Translations under genes and position numbers: made by a program
The notes under the pieces: generated by a model
What the model saw: the letters and a program-made list of their open reading frames with translations, nothing else
The model's database searches: none
What the model was told of the DNA's origin: nothing
Shown: positions 1 to 7,403 of the stretch, piece after piece
Numbering within the stretch: the stretch's first letter is position 1
How the letters are laid out: every line of letters starts with the position of its first letter
Assembly (NCBI RefSeq): GCF_001405015.1
Contig: NZ_CYZX01000020.1
Span: 3,187-67,186, forward strand
DNA length: 64,000 nucleotides
Direction of reading: 5' to 3'
DNA from: Clostridium disporicum
GTDB taxonomy: Bacteria > Bacillota > Clostridia > Clostridiales > Clostridiaceae

Positions 1-1
1 A

Positions 2-2131
2 GATCCAGAGGGTACTTATGATGCATTAGCAAAGTATGGTACAAATTTGGTAGAACTTGCAAGAAAACATAAACTAGATCCTGTGATAGGAAGAGATGAA
101 GAAATAAGAAGGGCAGTTAGAATACTTTCTAGAAGAACTAAGAATAATCCTGTATTAATTGGAGAGCCTGGTGTAGGTAAAACTGCTATAGTTGAAGGAT
201 TGGCTAATAGAATAGTAAATGGAGATGTACCTGATGGATTAAAAGATAAGATTATTTTCTCATTGGATATGGGTGCATTGATAGCCGGAGCAAAATATAG
301 AGGTGAATTCGAAGAAAGACTAAAAGCTGTTCTTAAAGAAGTTCAAAGTAGTGAAGGAAGAATAATTCTATTTATAGATGAAATTCATACTATAGTTGGA
401 GCAGGAAAAACTGATGGCGCAATGGATGCAGGTAACTTAATTAAGCCTTTACTTGCAAGAGGAGAATTACACTGTATAGGGGCAACAACTTTTGATGAGT
501 ATAGACAATATATTGAAAAAGATAAAGCGCTTGAAAGAAGATTCCAACCTGTTATAGTTAATGAACCAACTGTTGAAGATGCTATATCAATTTTAAGAGG
601 ATTAAAAGAGAGATTTGAAATTCATCATGGTGTAAGAATTCAAGACTCAGCTATAGTTGCAGCAGCAAAACTTTCAGATAGATATATTTCTGATAGATAT
701 TTACCAGATAAAGCTATAGACTTAATTGATGAAGCAGGAGCAATGATAAGAACTGAAATTGATTCCTTACCTGCCGAATTAGATGAGGTTAGAAGAAAGC
801 TTATACAACTAGAAATAGAAAAAGAAGCATTATCAAAAGAGAAAGATGAAGGGTCAAAGAAAAAACTTAATGCATTAGAAAAAGAGTATGCAGAGCTTAA
901 AGCTAAAAATGATGAAATGACTGCTAAGTTCGAAAGAGAAAAAGGAGCTATTGAAAAGTTAAAAGACTTAAAGTCTAAACTTGATATTGCTAGAGGTGAG
1001 CTTGAAGCAGCTCAAAGGGCTTATGATTATAATAAAGCAGCGCAAATACAATATAGTGAAATTCCTTCATTAGAAGAATCTATTAAGCAAATGGAAATAG
1101 AAGTTAAGGAAAATTATGAAGGAGCATTATTAAAAGAAGAAGTTACTGAAGAGGAAGTATCACAAATACTTTCTAAATGGACTGGAATTCCTGTAACTAA
1201 TCTATTAGAAGGTGAAAGAGAAAAACTTCTAAGATTAGAAGATGAGATGAGCAAGAGAGTAATAGGGCAAGAAGAAGCTGTAACTTCTGTAACATCTGCT
1301 ATTTTAAGAGCAAGGGCAGGACTTAAAGATGAAAATAGACCAATAGGTTCATTTATATTCTTAGGACCAACTGGGGTTGGTAAGACAGAACTTGCAAAAA
1401 CATTAGCTAGAAACCTATTTGATTCTGAAGATAATATTATAAGAATTGATATGTCTGAATATATGGAAAAGCATACTGTATCTAGATTAGTTGGAGCGCC
1501 TCCAGGATATGTAGGATATGATGAAGGTGGTCAATTAACAGAGGCTGTTAGAAGAAAACCATATAGTGTTATTCTGTTTGATGAGATTGAAAAAGCTCAT
1601 GAAGATGTATTTAATATATTCTTACAAATCTTAGATGATGGTAGATTAACAGACAATAAAGGTAAAACTGTAGATTTTAAAAATACTATAATTATAATGA
1701 CATCTAATATAGGAAGTAACTATCTTCTAGAAAATACATCAGAAGATTATATAGAACCTTCTATAAGAGATTCTGTAATGAATGAAATGAAGATGAGATT
1801 TAAACCAGAATTCTTAAACAGAGTTGATGATATAATTATGTTTAAGCCTTTAAGTGAAACTGGTATAACTAAAATTATTGATATATTCTTAAAAGAAGTG
1901 TCTACAAGATTAAAGGATAGAAATATTACTTTAGAAATTACACCGGAAGCTAAACATGTTATGGCTACAGAAGGATATGATCCTGTTTATGGTGCAAGAC
2001 CACTTAAGAGATATATTCAAAATACTCTTGAAAATAAACTTGCTAGAAAGATAATAGCTGGTGAAATAACTTATGGTTCTAATGTTATTATAGATGGCGA
2101 GAATGAAGAAATTGTAATAAGAACGAATTAG
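2..2131 (+). CDS. clpB: ClpB disaggregase, 5' end outside the window
   Basis: This is an AAA+ unfoldase that, with DnaK, pulls proteins out of aggregates in the cytoplasm. The reading frame is open from base 2, so the true start and roughly 150 N-terminal residues (the N domain) lie before the window; ClpB proteins are usually about 860 residues and about 709 are visible here. Walker A of the first ATPase ring (GEPGVGKT) is coded at about 161-184, followed by Walker B (LFIDEIH). A long charged coiled coil, the ClpB middle domain, follows at about 780-1120, and it distinguishes ClpB from the shorter ClpC middle region. The second Walker A (GPTGVGKT) is at about 1364-1387, with LFDEIEKAH after it. 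The tail YDPVYGARPLKR is typical of ClpB. A strong terminator follows, so the gene ends its transcript. Confidence 0.97.
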   Translation, partial: DPEGTYDALAKYGTNLVELARKHKLDPVIGRDEEIRRAVRILSRRTKNNPVLIGEPGVGKTAIVEGLANRIVNGDVPDGLKDKIIFSLDMGALIAGAKYRGEFEERLKAVLKEVQSSEGRIILFIDEIHTIVGAGKTDGAMDAGNLIKPLLARGELHCIGATTFDEYRQYIEKDKALERRFQPVIVNEPTVEDAISILRGLKERFEIHHGVRIQDSAIVAAAKLSDRYISDRYLPDKAIDLIDEAGAMIRTEIDSLPAELDEVRRKLIQLEIEKEALSKEKDEGSKKKLNALEKEYAELKAKNDEMTAKFEREKGAIEKLKDLKSKLDIARGELEAAQRAYDYNKAAQIQYSEIPSLEESIKQMEIEVKENYEGALLKEEVTEEEVSQILSKWTGIPVTNLLEGEREKLLRLEDEMSKRVIGQEEAVTSVTSAILRARAGLKDENRPIGSFIFLGPTGVGKTELAKTLARNLFDSEDNIIRIDMSEYMEKHTVSRLVGAPPGYVGYDEGGQLTEAVRRKPYSVILFDEIEKAHEDVFNIFLQILDDGRLTDNKGKTVDFKNTIIIMTSNIGSNYLLENTSEDYIEPSIRDSVMNEMKMRFKPEFLNRVDDIIMFKPLSETGITKIIDIFLKEVSTRLKDRNITLEITPEAKHVMATEGYDPVYGARPLKRYIQNTLENKLARKIIAGEITYGSNVIIDGENEEIVIRTN

Positions 2132-2141
2132 TATTATGTAG

Positions 2142-2174
2142 GGAGCTGATGAATAAATCAGCTCCTTATTTATT
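2142..2174 (+). terminator. Rho-independent terminator of clpB
   Basis: A 9-bp perfect stem, GGAGCTGAT with ATCAGCTCC, closes a 6-nt loop and is followed by a T-rich tail. It begins 10 bases after the clpB stop. Confidence 0.85.
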
Positions 2175-2345
2175 TGCGATGAAATATATTTATGAAAAAG
2201 AGGTTGTTATTATATTCTAGAATAAAATCATGACAATAAATTAAAATAGAAATATGCAAAATTAGTATACACTGTAGAAATACTATATGTTAAAATGATT
2301 TTTAGATTAAATCACTTGAGAAGAATTATTAAGTTGGGGGATGCG

Positions 2346-3218
2346 ATGGTTAAGAATGAAAAAGTAGAAAATTTAAAAAAATATGGAACTATAGTAGCAG
2401 GGGCATTTCTTTTTTGTTTAGGAATAAATTTGTTTATTGTACCTGTAGGATTATATAATGGAGGAGTAGTAGGAATATCTCAAATTATACGTACTTTAGT
2501 TAATGATTATTTGTCATTACCAGCAAATTTCGATATATCAGGTATTATAAATTTTCTTTTAAATGTACCTCTGCTATTTTTAGCTTATAAAAGTATATCA
2601 AGAAAGTTTTTTACTGGAACGGTAGTCAGTATAGTATTTCAGACTATATTCTTTTCTATTATAGCTATTCCTAATGTACCTATAATAGATGATAGATTAG
2701 CAGCTTGCTTAATCGGCGGTATTATTACTGGGACAGGTATAGGTATAACTCTAAAAGCTGGTGGTTCTGGTGGCGGAATAGATATATTAGGCGTATACTT
2801 TGCTAAAAAATATTCTGATTTTAGTGTTGGAAAATTAGGAATTATTATTAATGCATTTATTTATGGGGGATGTGCAATATTATTTGAATTACCAATAGCT
2901 ATATACTCTATTATTTATACAGCATTTTTTGGTTTAATAGTGGACAGGATACATTATCAAAATATTAATACAACAGCTACGATTTTTACTAAGAAGCAAA
3001 ACATAGAAAAAAGTATTATGTCTGAAATGGGAAGAGGGGTTACTTGCTGGAAGGGATATGGTGCTTATACTGGAGAGGATACATTAGTATTAGTTACTGT
3101 AATATCTAAATATGAAATAAACCAATTAAAGAAAATAGTATATGATATTGATGATAAGGCATTTGTTATATTTAATGAAGGGATGAATGTTACAGGAAAT
3201 TTTGAAAAGAGATTATAG
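2346..3218 (+). CDS. YitT-family membrane protein (DUF161 + DUF2179)
   Basis: A predicted 290-residue membrane protein of the YitT family. The N-terminal two thirds hold about five or six hydrophobic segments containing the family glycine-rich stretch (LKAGGSGGGIDILG). The last 80 or so residues form a soluble DUF2179-like domain (VLVTVISKYEIN, FVIFNEGMNVTGNF). The biochemical function of this family is unknown; related proteins are often suspected to be transporters. I chose the ATG at 2346 because GGGGG lies 5 bases upstream, whereas the in-frame ATG at 2295 has no ribosome binding site and would add 17 non-hydrophobic residues. The gene stands alone between two terminators. Its G-rich ribosome binding site matches the C-rich stretch of the candidate small RNA at 19848-19945. 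Confidence 0.85.
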   Translation: MVKNEKVENLKKYGTIVAGAFLFCLGINLFIVPVGLYNGGVVGISQIIRTLVNDYLSLPANFDISGIINFLLNVPLLFLAYKSISRKFFTGTVVSIVFQTIFFSIIAIPNVPIIDDRLAACLIGGIITGTGIGITLKAGGSGGGIDILGVYFAKKYSDFSVGKLGIIINAFIYGGCAILFELPIAIYSIIYTAFFGLIVDRIHYQNINTTATIFTKKQNIEKSIMSEMGRGVTCWKGYGAYTGEDTLVLVTVISKYEINQLKKIVYDIDDKAFVIFNEGMNVTGNFEKRL

Positions 3219-3242
3219 AGAAGAGTGATTTGATTACTTGTA

Positions 3243-3285
3243 TAAGGCATTGTTAAGCTTGAATGTTTAACAATGCCTTATTTAT
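3243..3285 (+). terminator. Terminator of the yitT-like gene
   Basis: A 14-bp perfect stem (3243-3256 with 3267-3280) with a 10-nt loop, followed by TTTATAT. It lies 25 bases after the stop codon. Confidence 0.85.
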
Positions 3286-3468
3286 ATGAAAATATTTAAT
3301 TATTATTATGAAACTTATTGATATTATTGCATATTATGTACTATGAAGTAACAGATGGTGTGAACTTTTATGAAGAAATTTACAAAAGATTATTTTGATT
3401 AGTTATGAAGTGGCTTTGAAAGAAGTGTGCATCATCAATTAAAAATATAAAATACGGAGGATAAATTT

Positions 3469-3885
3469 ATGAGTAATTCATGTAATGAATATTATAGTGA
3501 AGAGTATAATGAAAATAACAATGATAATTGTAACGAAAATTATAATGATAATTGTAACGAAAATTATAATGATAAACACGTACACGAATTTACAGGAAGT
3601 GTGAAATTGGCAGAAACAGGAGATGATAGGCATAATCATCGTACTGCAGGAATTACAAGTGAGCCTAGATATTGTGAAAATGGACGTCATTATCACTTAA
3701 TAAAAGCACAAACTGATTCAGCTCCAGATGATCATCATCATCCTATAATTATTAGAACAGGATTAGATATAAAAATTAGAGGAACTAATAAACACGTTCA
3801 TGCTATAAAAGGAGCAACTAGGGTTGTGGATCAACATTGTCATAATTTTGAGTTTGCTACTTTAACTGAAAGACCTTTGAAATAG
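3469..3885 (+). CDS. YmaF-family His-rich protein
   Basis: A 138-residue protein matching the YmaF family, whose members are small, histidine-rich and of unknown function in spore formers. The body contains repeated His motifs (KHVHEFTGS, DDRHNHRTAG, GRHYHLIKA, DDHHHPIII, KHVHAIKG, DQHCHNFEFAT) spaced regularly, which would suit metal binding or a small beta structure; that is inference. The first 36 residues are Asn/Tyr/Glu-rich and include an 8-residue tandem repeat encoded by two perfect 24-base copies. The start is supported by GGAGG 8 bases upstream. It is a single-gene unit between terminators. A spore coat or cell-surface role is possible, but nothing in the sequence proves it; there is no signal peptide or membrane segment. 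Confidence 0.8.
   Translation: MSNSCNEYYSEEYNENNNDNCNENYNDNCNENYNDKHVHEFTGSVKLAETGDDRHNHRTAGITSEPRYCENGRHYHLIKAQTDSAPDDHHHPIIIRTGLDIKIRGTNKHVHAIKGATRVVDQHCHNFEFATLTERPLK
3520..3574 (+). repeat. Tandem 24-bp repeat inside the ymaF-like gene
   Basis: Two perfect 24-base copies (3520-3543 and 3544-3567), each starting AATGATAATTGT, are followed by 7 bases of a third copy. The unit is a multiple of three, so changes in copy number would keep the frame and only lengthen or shorten the Asn-rich N terminus. Confidence 0.9.
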
Positions 3886-3893
3886 TAAAATTG

Positions 3894-3937
3894 GGAGTTA
3901 TATCCACGTTATTTTAATTACTGGTGGAGGTAACTCC
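3894..3937 (+). terminator. Imperfect hairpin after the ymaF-like gene
   Basis: GGAGTTATATCCAC can pair with GTGGAGGTAACTCC with two mismatches, and a short TTT follows. It is probably a first, weaker terminator in front of the stronger one at 3945. Confidence 0.5.
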
Positions 3938-3944
3938 TTTGAGT

Positions 3945-3988
3945 AAAAAGTCTAATATAGAGTTACATCTATATTAGACTTTTTTATA
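3945..3988 (+). terminator. Strong terminator upstream of the tRNA operon
   Basis: A 17-bp perfect stem (3945-3961 with 3968-3984) and a 6-nt loop, with A and T runs on the two sides, so it could work in either direction. It isolates the tRNA promoter from the upstream gene. Confidence 0.85.
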
Positions 3989-4035
3989 TTAGCAGTTCAG
4001 TTATAGTTTTATAAATAAAAAAATATAAAAAAATG

Positions 4036-4064
4036 TTGACAAATGATGATAAAGATAATATACT
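4036..4064 (+). promoter_or_regulatory. Vegetative promoter of the tRNA operon
   Basis: A perfect -35 TTGACA (4036-4041), 17-base spacer and -10 TATACT (4059-4064). Transcription should begin near 4071, giving a leader of about 95 nt before the first tRNA. This is the strongest housekeeping promoter match I found in the window, as expected for stable RNA. Confidence 0.85.
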
Positions 4065-4165
4065 AAATGACGTGGTCGAGAGGTGGACAAATTTACTACA
4101 CTTAATCACGATGAGGTTACTATGTTAAGTAGATTGTTTAATTAGAATCTTATAACATTATTTAT

Positions 4166-4239
4166 GCGGGTATCGTATATCGGTAATACTCCAGCCTTCC
4201 AAGCTGGAAAGGTGGGTTCGATTCCCACTACCCGCTCCA
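4166..4239 (+). tRNA. tRNA-Gly (TCC)
   Basis: Full cloverleaf of 74 nt with encoded CCA. The acceptor stem GCGGGTA pairs with TACCCGC, the anticodon loop reads CTTCCAA, and the T arm contains GGTTCGATTCC. It reads GGA and probably GGG codons. It is first in a four-tRNA operon. Confidence 0.97.
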
Positions 4240-4243
4240 TTAT

Positions 4244-4320
<77 letters not shown>

Positions 4321-4325
4321 GATGT

Positions 4326-4400
4326 AGGGATATCGCCAAGCGGTAAGGCACCGCACTTTGACTGCGGTATTCGTAGGTTCAAATCCTGCTATCCCTGCCA
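4326..4400 (+). tRNA. tRNA-Gln (TTG)
   Basis: 75-nt cloverleaf with encoded CCA. The acceptor stem AGGGATA pairs with TATCCCT, which sets the start at 4326. The anticodon loop is CTTTGAC, giving anticodon TTG. Confidence 0.95.
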
Positions 4401-4405
4401 CTTAT

Positions 4406-4481
4406 GGTTTACTAGCTCAGTCGGTAGAGCACTTGACTTTTAATCAAGGTGTCCGGGGTTCGATTCCCCGGTAAGCCACCA
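4406..4481 (+). tRNA. tRNA-Lys (TTT)
   Basis: 76-nt cloverleaf with encoded CCA. The acceptor stem GGTTTAC pairs with GTAAGCC including one G-T wobble, and the anticodon loop is CTTTTAA. It is the last tRNA of the operon. Confidence 0.97.
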
Positions 4482-4497
4482 AGTATTTTGGAAAAAC

Positions 4498-4536
4498 TTA
4501 AAGGATGATATCATATGATATCATCCTTTAATTATT
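4498..4536. terminator. Bidirectional terminator between tRNA-Lys and the first SASP gene
   Basis: A 34-bp perfect palindrome (4498-4531) with AT-rich flanks on both sides. It sits between convergent units, the tRNA operon on the plus strand and a SASP gene on the minus strand, and can serve both. Confidence 0.8.
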
Positions 4537-4551
4537 TTGAGAAAGTATTTG

Positions 4552-4734
4552 TTATTTCATACCTTGTTCATATTGTTGAACCATTCTCTTAACCATTTCT
4601 CCGCCGACGCTTCCGTTTTGTTTTGCTGTTAAGTCGCCGTTATAATCGCTTAGTGGAACTCCTAGTTCACTTGCTACTTCTTTTTTGAATTGAGCTAATC
4701 CGTTTTTTGCTTCTGGAACTAATTTTTGTGCCAT
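4552..4734 (-). CDS. Alpha/beta-type small acid-soluble spore protein 1
   Basis: A 60-residue SASP. In the forespore these proteins coat the DNA, force it toward an A-like form and protect it from UV and heat; the germination protease GPR degrades them at germination. Seen here are the two family signatures: EVASELGVP at residues 19-27, which carries the GPR cleavage region (EVASE), and the C-terminal GGEMVKRMV stretch with GSVGG before it. Length is normal for the family. AAGGAG lies upstream of the ATG. A hairpin at 4764-4785 is placed in the leader and has a counterpart in the leader of the second SASP gene. Expression is expected from sigma-G in the forespore, as in all characterised spore formers. 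Confidence 0.97.
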   Translation of the reverse strand: MAQKLVPEAKNGLAQFKKEVASELGVPLSDYNGDLTAKQNGSVGGEMVKRMVQQYEQGMK

Positions 4735-4763
4735 AATATTATCTCCTTTTATTTTTATTATTT

Positions 4764-4824
4764 GTAAAGTGTATCTTCACTTTACAGTATTATTTTACGT
4801 AGTTTAGTTGTTAATAAACTATAA
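4764..4824 (-). promoter_or_regulatory. Putative sigma-G promoter and leader hairpin of SASP gene 1
   Basis: Read on the minus strand there is a conserved box TATAGTTTATTAA (4811-4823), then AATAATA resembling the sigma-G -10 consensus (CATNNTA), then an 8-bp stem-loop GTAAAGTG/CACTTTAC at 4764-4785. The same order and spacing occur upstream of the second SASP gene, which supports function. A clean sigma-G -35 at the usual 17-18 spacing is not obvious. Confidence 0.55.
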
Positions 4825-4887
4825 TATTAAAGGGAAAAAAGGCAAAAGAAATAAGAAAGGGTACAATATGGCAATGAGTTATATTAT

Positions 4888-4928
4888 AAAAAAATAAGAT
4901 ATCCTTTTTGGGGATATCTTATTTTTTT
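4888..4928. terminator. Terminator of the second SASP gene
   Basis: A 17-bp stem (4888-4904 with 4912-4928) made of an A/T run plus ATAAGATATCC. On the minus strand it lies just after the stop of the SASP gene at 4943 and ends in a T run. Confidence 0.8.
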
Positions 4929-4942
4929 ATTATTTAGTTTTT

Positions 4943-5125
4943 TTACTTCATGCCTTGTTCGAATTGTTCAACCATTCTCTTAACCATTTCTCCACCAACG
5001 CTACCGCATTGTTTTGAAGTAAGATCACCGTTGTAATCTGTAAAAGGAACGCCCATTTCATTTGCTACTTCGTTCTTAAATTTTGCTAATCCGTTTTTTG
5101 CTTCTGGAACTAATTTTTGTGCCAT
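4943..5125 (-). CDS. Alpha/beta-type small acid-soluble spore protein 2
   Basis: A 60-residue paralogue of the protein encoded at 4552-4734, sharing roughly 80% of residues including the first 14. It carries GSVGGEMVKRMV near the C terminus. The GPR region reads EVANE rather than EVASE, so residue 22 is Asn in place of the usual Ser; the cleavage itself depends mainly on the flanking Glu and hydrophobic residue, so this may be tolerated. It contains a Cys at position 40 where paralogue 1 has Asn, which is unusual for this family. AAGGAGGG precedes the ATG. Leader architecture (box, -10-like element, hairpin) matches that of paralogue 1, suggesting a recent tandem duplication that included the promoter. 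Confidence 0.97.
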   Translation of the reverse strand: MAQKLVPEAKNGLAKFKNEVANEMGVPFTDYNGDLTSKQCGSVGGEMVKRMVEQFEQGMK

Positions 5126-5161
5126 ATTAGACCCTCCTTAATAAATTAAAAGTTTATTTAT

Positions 5162-5219
5162 GTAAAGCTTCTTTGCTTTACAATAGTATTTTGCGTAGAA
5201 AAGGTTTTAATAAACTATA
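5162..5219 (-). promoter_or_regulatory. Putative sigma-G promoter and leader hairpin of SASP gene 2
   Basis: Read on the minus strand: TATAGTTTATTAA (5207-5219), the -10-like AATACTA, and a 7-bp stem-loop GTAAAGC/GCTTTAC (5162-5181). The stem has a different sequence from its counterpart at 4764-4785 but stays paired. Confidence 0.55.
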
Positions 5220-5348
5220 AAAATGAGACCAAAATAGGAAAAATAAATATCGAAATGAATAAAATTACTTATAATCTAATTGTTCCAAGAAGAGGATAAG
5301 CTAGTAAATTTATTTTAGTTGTAAAAATAAATTTGTAGTATTTCGTTA

Positions 5349-5387
5349 TTGAAAAAATATAAATGCTGTTATATATTTTATATAACA
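5349..5387 (+). promoter_or_regulatory. Promoter with overlapping operator of the gntR operon
   Basis: TTGAAA (5349-5354), a 17-base spacer and TATATT (5372-5377) form a good vegetative promoter. A perfect 9-bp inverted repeat, TGTTATATA and TATATAACA with a 3-base centre, covers 5367-5387 and buries the -10. This arrangement fits autorepression by the GntR protein encoded next. Confidence 0.6.
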
Positions 5388-5408
5388 AATAAATTGAGAG
5401 GTGAAGTA

Positions 5409-5792
5409 ATGCTACTTAAAATAGATTTCGATTCTGATATACCTATATATAATCAGATAAAGACAGAAATAATAAAAGGAATTGCTAGAGGAGAAATAGA
5501 AGAAGGTGAGATATTACCTTCGGTAAGAGGTTTAGCTTCAGATATAGAAGTTAATATGCATACTGTTAATAAGACTTATAGTATCTTAAAAGATGAGGGC
5601 TATATAAAGATTGATAGGAGAAAAGGAGCTTTTATAAGTTTAAATTTAGATGAATCAAATAATAAGTTTAGAAGAAGTTTTGAAGAAGAGTTAGAGTATT
5701 ATATAGCAGAGTGCTGTAATAGAGGTATATCAAAAGATGAAGTGTATAAAATCATAGAGAAAAAATATAGTTTATTTAAGGAGAAAGAATAA
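5409..5792 (+). CDS. GntR-family regulator (YtrA subfamily)
   Basis: A 127-residue DNA-binding regulator. The N-terminal winged helix (IPIYNQIKTEIIKGIARGEI, then LPSVRGLASDIEVNMHTVNKTY) is a textbook GntR domain. The C-terminal part is only about 50 residues, so there is no large ligand domain and it belongs to the short YtrA-like class, which usually controls an adjacent transporter or membrane protein. I chose the ATG at 5409, preceded by GAGAGGTG, rather than the upstream in-frame start at 5349, which has no ribosome binding site and would place promoter DNA inside the gene. Only one base separates its stop from the next gene, so the two are co-transcribed. A palindrome over the -10 of its promoter is the likely operator. 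Confidence 0.9.
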   Translation: MLLKIDFDSDIPIYNQIKTEIIKGIARGEIEEGEILPSVRGLASDIEVNMHTVNKTYSILKDEGYIKIDRRKGAFISLNLDESNNKFRRSFEEELEYYIAECCNRGISKDEVYKIIEKKYSLFKEKE

Positions 5793-5793
5793 A

Positions 5794-6933
5794 ATGGAGG
5801 AATTAGTTAAATATTTTATATTCCCGTTTATTACAATTATATTATATATTCAAGTATTTAATTTAAATAGATTTTCTAATAATGGAATATATTTCGGTAT
5901 TAGAGTGCCGTTAGAATATAAAGATGATAAAGATATATTAGAATTAGAAAAAATATATAAGAAGCAAAATATTATCTTAATATTGCCGATAATAATATTA
6001 GTAAATATAATATACTTTTTAAATATGAAGATGTGGCTATTTTTAACATACATATTTATATTGATTGGGATCATTAATATACTACCTATAATTTATTGGA
6101 TAAAGATGAGAAATCTTAAAAATAAAAAAGGTTGGAAAGTTTTAAGTAAAAATGTTGTTATTGTAGAAACCGGGTTAAGACAACCACAGAAGAATTCAAG
6201 AGTTAAGGCTGTAGATACAAGATATTATTTAATTCTTTTGATTATACCATTAATTATATCTATATTAACGTTGATTAATTATAATATTATACCACAATTA
6301 ATTCCTGTTCATTATAATGTTTCAGGAGTTGTAGATAAAGTAGTAGAAAAAGGGACAATTGCTGCTTATATGAATTTAGCAGGGATACCTTTCATGCTTG
6401 TTTTAATGATATTTTTCTTTATGTTTATAAACAATATTACAGTAAAATCTAAATCAGATTTATTTAGTGGAAAGATTAAAGAAACAATTGAGAAGAAGTT
6501 GTTATTTAAAAAGTATGTTTCAATATTTACATGGATTTTAGCCTTAGAAACATTAATTATAATGGCTATTCCGCAAATTTGTATAATTTTTAATTTAAGT
6601 ATAGAAATAATGACTATTCCGATGATAATATTGTTTATTAGCATAGTAATATTTTTAGTGATGAGCTATTATTTGGGTCAAGGTGGACGAAATATAAAAA
6701 CAAATGAAGAGGGGGAAGAGAATTATAGAGATGATGATGATAAGTATATTCTTGGAGCATTATACTATAATAAAAAAGATCCTGCGTTGATGGTTGAAAA
6801 ACGTATAGGAGTTGGATGGACAGTAAATTTAGCGCATCCGTTAGGCAAAATAGTAATGATATTACCATTTATAATAATAGTAGGTATGATAATATTTATG
6901 TACTTTTACGAGAAGACTAATCCGATATTTTAA
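5794..6933 (+). CDS. DUF1648/SdpI-like membrane protein with DUF5808 tail
   Basis: A 379-residue integral membrane protein with about seven hydrophobic segments. The central part has the DUF1648 signature (IPQLIPVHYNVSGVVDKVV), shared with SdpI, the Bacillus immunity protein against the SdpC toxin. The C terminus has a DUF5808-type block (ILGALYYNKKDPALMVEKR, then GVGWTVNLAHPLGK). It is translated with the GntR regulator immediately upstream. In other Firmicutes such pairs respond to envelope stress or peptide toxins; that role here is inference from the family. No substrate or toxin gene is nearby. The start is fixed by the one-base gap to the preceding stop and the GGAG-like sequence within it. 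Confidence 0.8.
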   Translation: MEELVKYFIFPFITIILYIQVFNLNRFSNNGIYFGIRVPLEYKDDKDILELEKIYKKQNIILILPIIILVNIIYFLNMKMWLFLTYIFILIGIINILPIIYWIKMRNLKNKKGWKVLSKNVVIVETGLRQPQKNSRVKAVDTRYYLILLIIPLIISILTLINYNIIPQLIPVHYNVSGVVDKVVEKGTIAAYMNLAGIPFMLVLMIFFFMFINNITVKSKSDLFSGKIKETIEKKLLFKKYVSIFTWILALETLIIMAIPQICIIFNLSIEIMTIPMIILFISIVIFLVMSYYLGQGGRNIKTNEEGEENYRDDDDKYILGALYYNKKDPALMVEKRIGVGWTVNLAHPLGKIVMILPFIIIVGMIIFMYFYEKTNPIF

Positions 6934-6939
6934 AATATT

Positions 6940-6968
6940 AAGCTATGAGCATGCATAGCTTTTATTTA
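6940..6968 (+). terminator. Terminator of the gntR operon
   Basis: An 8-bp perfect stem AAGCTATG/CATAGCTT with a 6-nt loop, followed by TTATTTAT, 6 bases after the stop. Confidence 0.8.
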
Positions 6969-7054
6969 TAGAGAAAAAACAAAAATATCTTGATGAAAAA
7001 TAAGGAAATGATATACAATTAAAAAGAACAAAAGAGAAAAAGGAGAAATGAAGT

Positions 7055-7393
7055 ATGGAATTGTTTAAAATTAAAGATTTAGAATTTAAAAGTGAGGAAT
7101 TTTTAGATAATATTGACGAATATGAAGATTTAATACCTATAATACAAGATTTGCAAGAAAGTTTAAGTTATGAAGAGATTAATTGTGTAGGTGAAAATGA
7201 TTGCTGTAATAGTACTGATAAAAATTATATTGTAGAAATTCAAGGGTACTTAGATAGCGAAGATGAATTTTACACAAAAGAAGAATTAATTCAACATGGG
7301 ACTAATCTAGAAAATGGTAACCTAGATCCGTTTATAATAAGAATTTATAAATGTGTAGAATGTGGAAAGTGGATAATTGATATTTTAGAATAG
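7055..7393 (+). CDS. Unrecognised acidic protein with C-terminal CxxC
   Basis: A 112-residue acidic protein that I do not recognise. It has no membrane segment or signal peptide. Three cysteines sit in the middle (C65, C70 and C71, around GENDCC) and a CVECGKW motif lies near the C terminus, which could bind zinc or be redox-active. AAAGGAG precedes the ATG at 7055. Ten bases separate it from the next gene, so the pair is almost certainly an operon. The next gene encodes a TcaA-like membrane protein that lacks the usual N-terminal zinc ribbon. Whether this protein supplies a replacement metal-binding part is speculation. Confidence 0.75.
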   Translation: MELFKIKDLEFKSEEFLDNIDEYEDLIPIIQDLQESLSYEEINCVGENDCCNSTDKNYIVEIQGYLDSEDEFYTKEELIQHGTNLENGNLDPFIIRIYKCVECGKWIIDILE

Positions 7394-7403
7394 GTGTAAA
7401 ATA

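Noticed and set aside
3316..3385. Short open frame of about 20 codons between the yitT-like and ymaF-like genes
   Set aside because: No ribosome binding site, very short, and no similarity that I can recognise.
4065..4165. Leader before tRNA-Gly containing GGTCGAGAGGTGG, resembling part of a tRNA D arm
   Set aside because: No acceptor or T arm could be matched, so a decayed tRNA cannot be supported; treated as operon leader.
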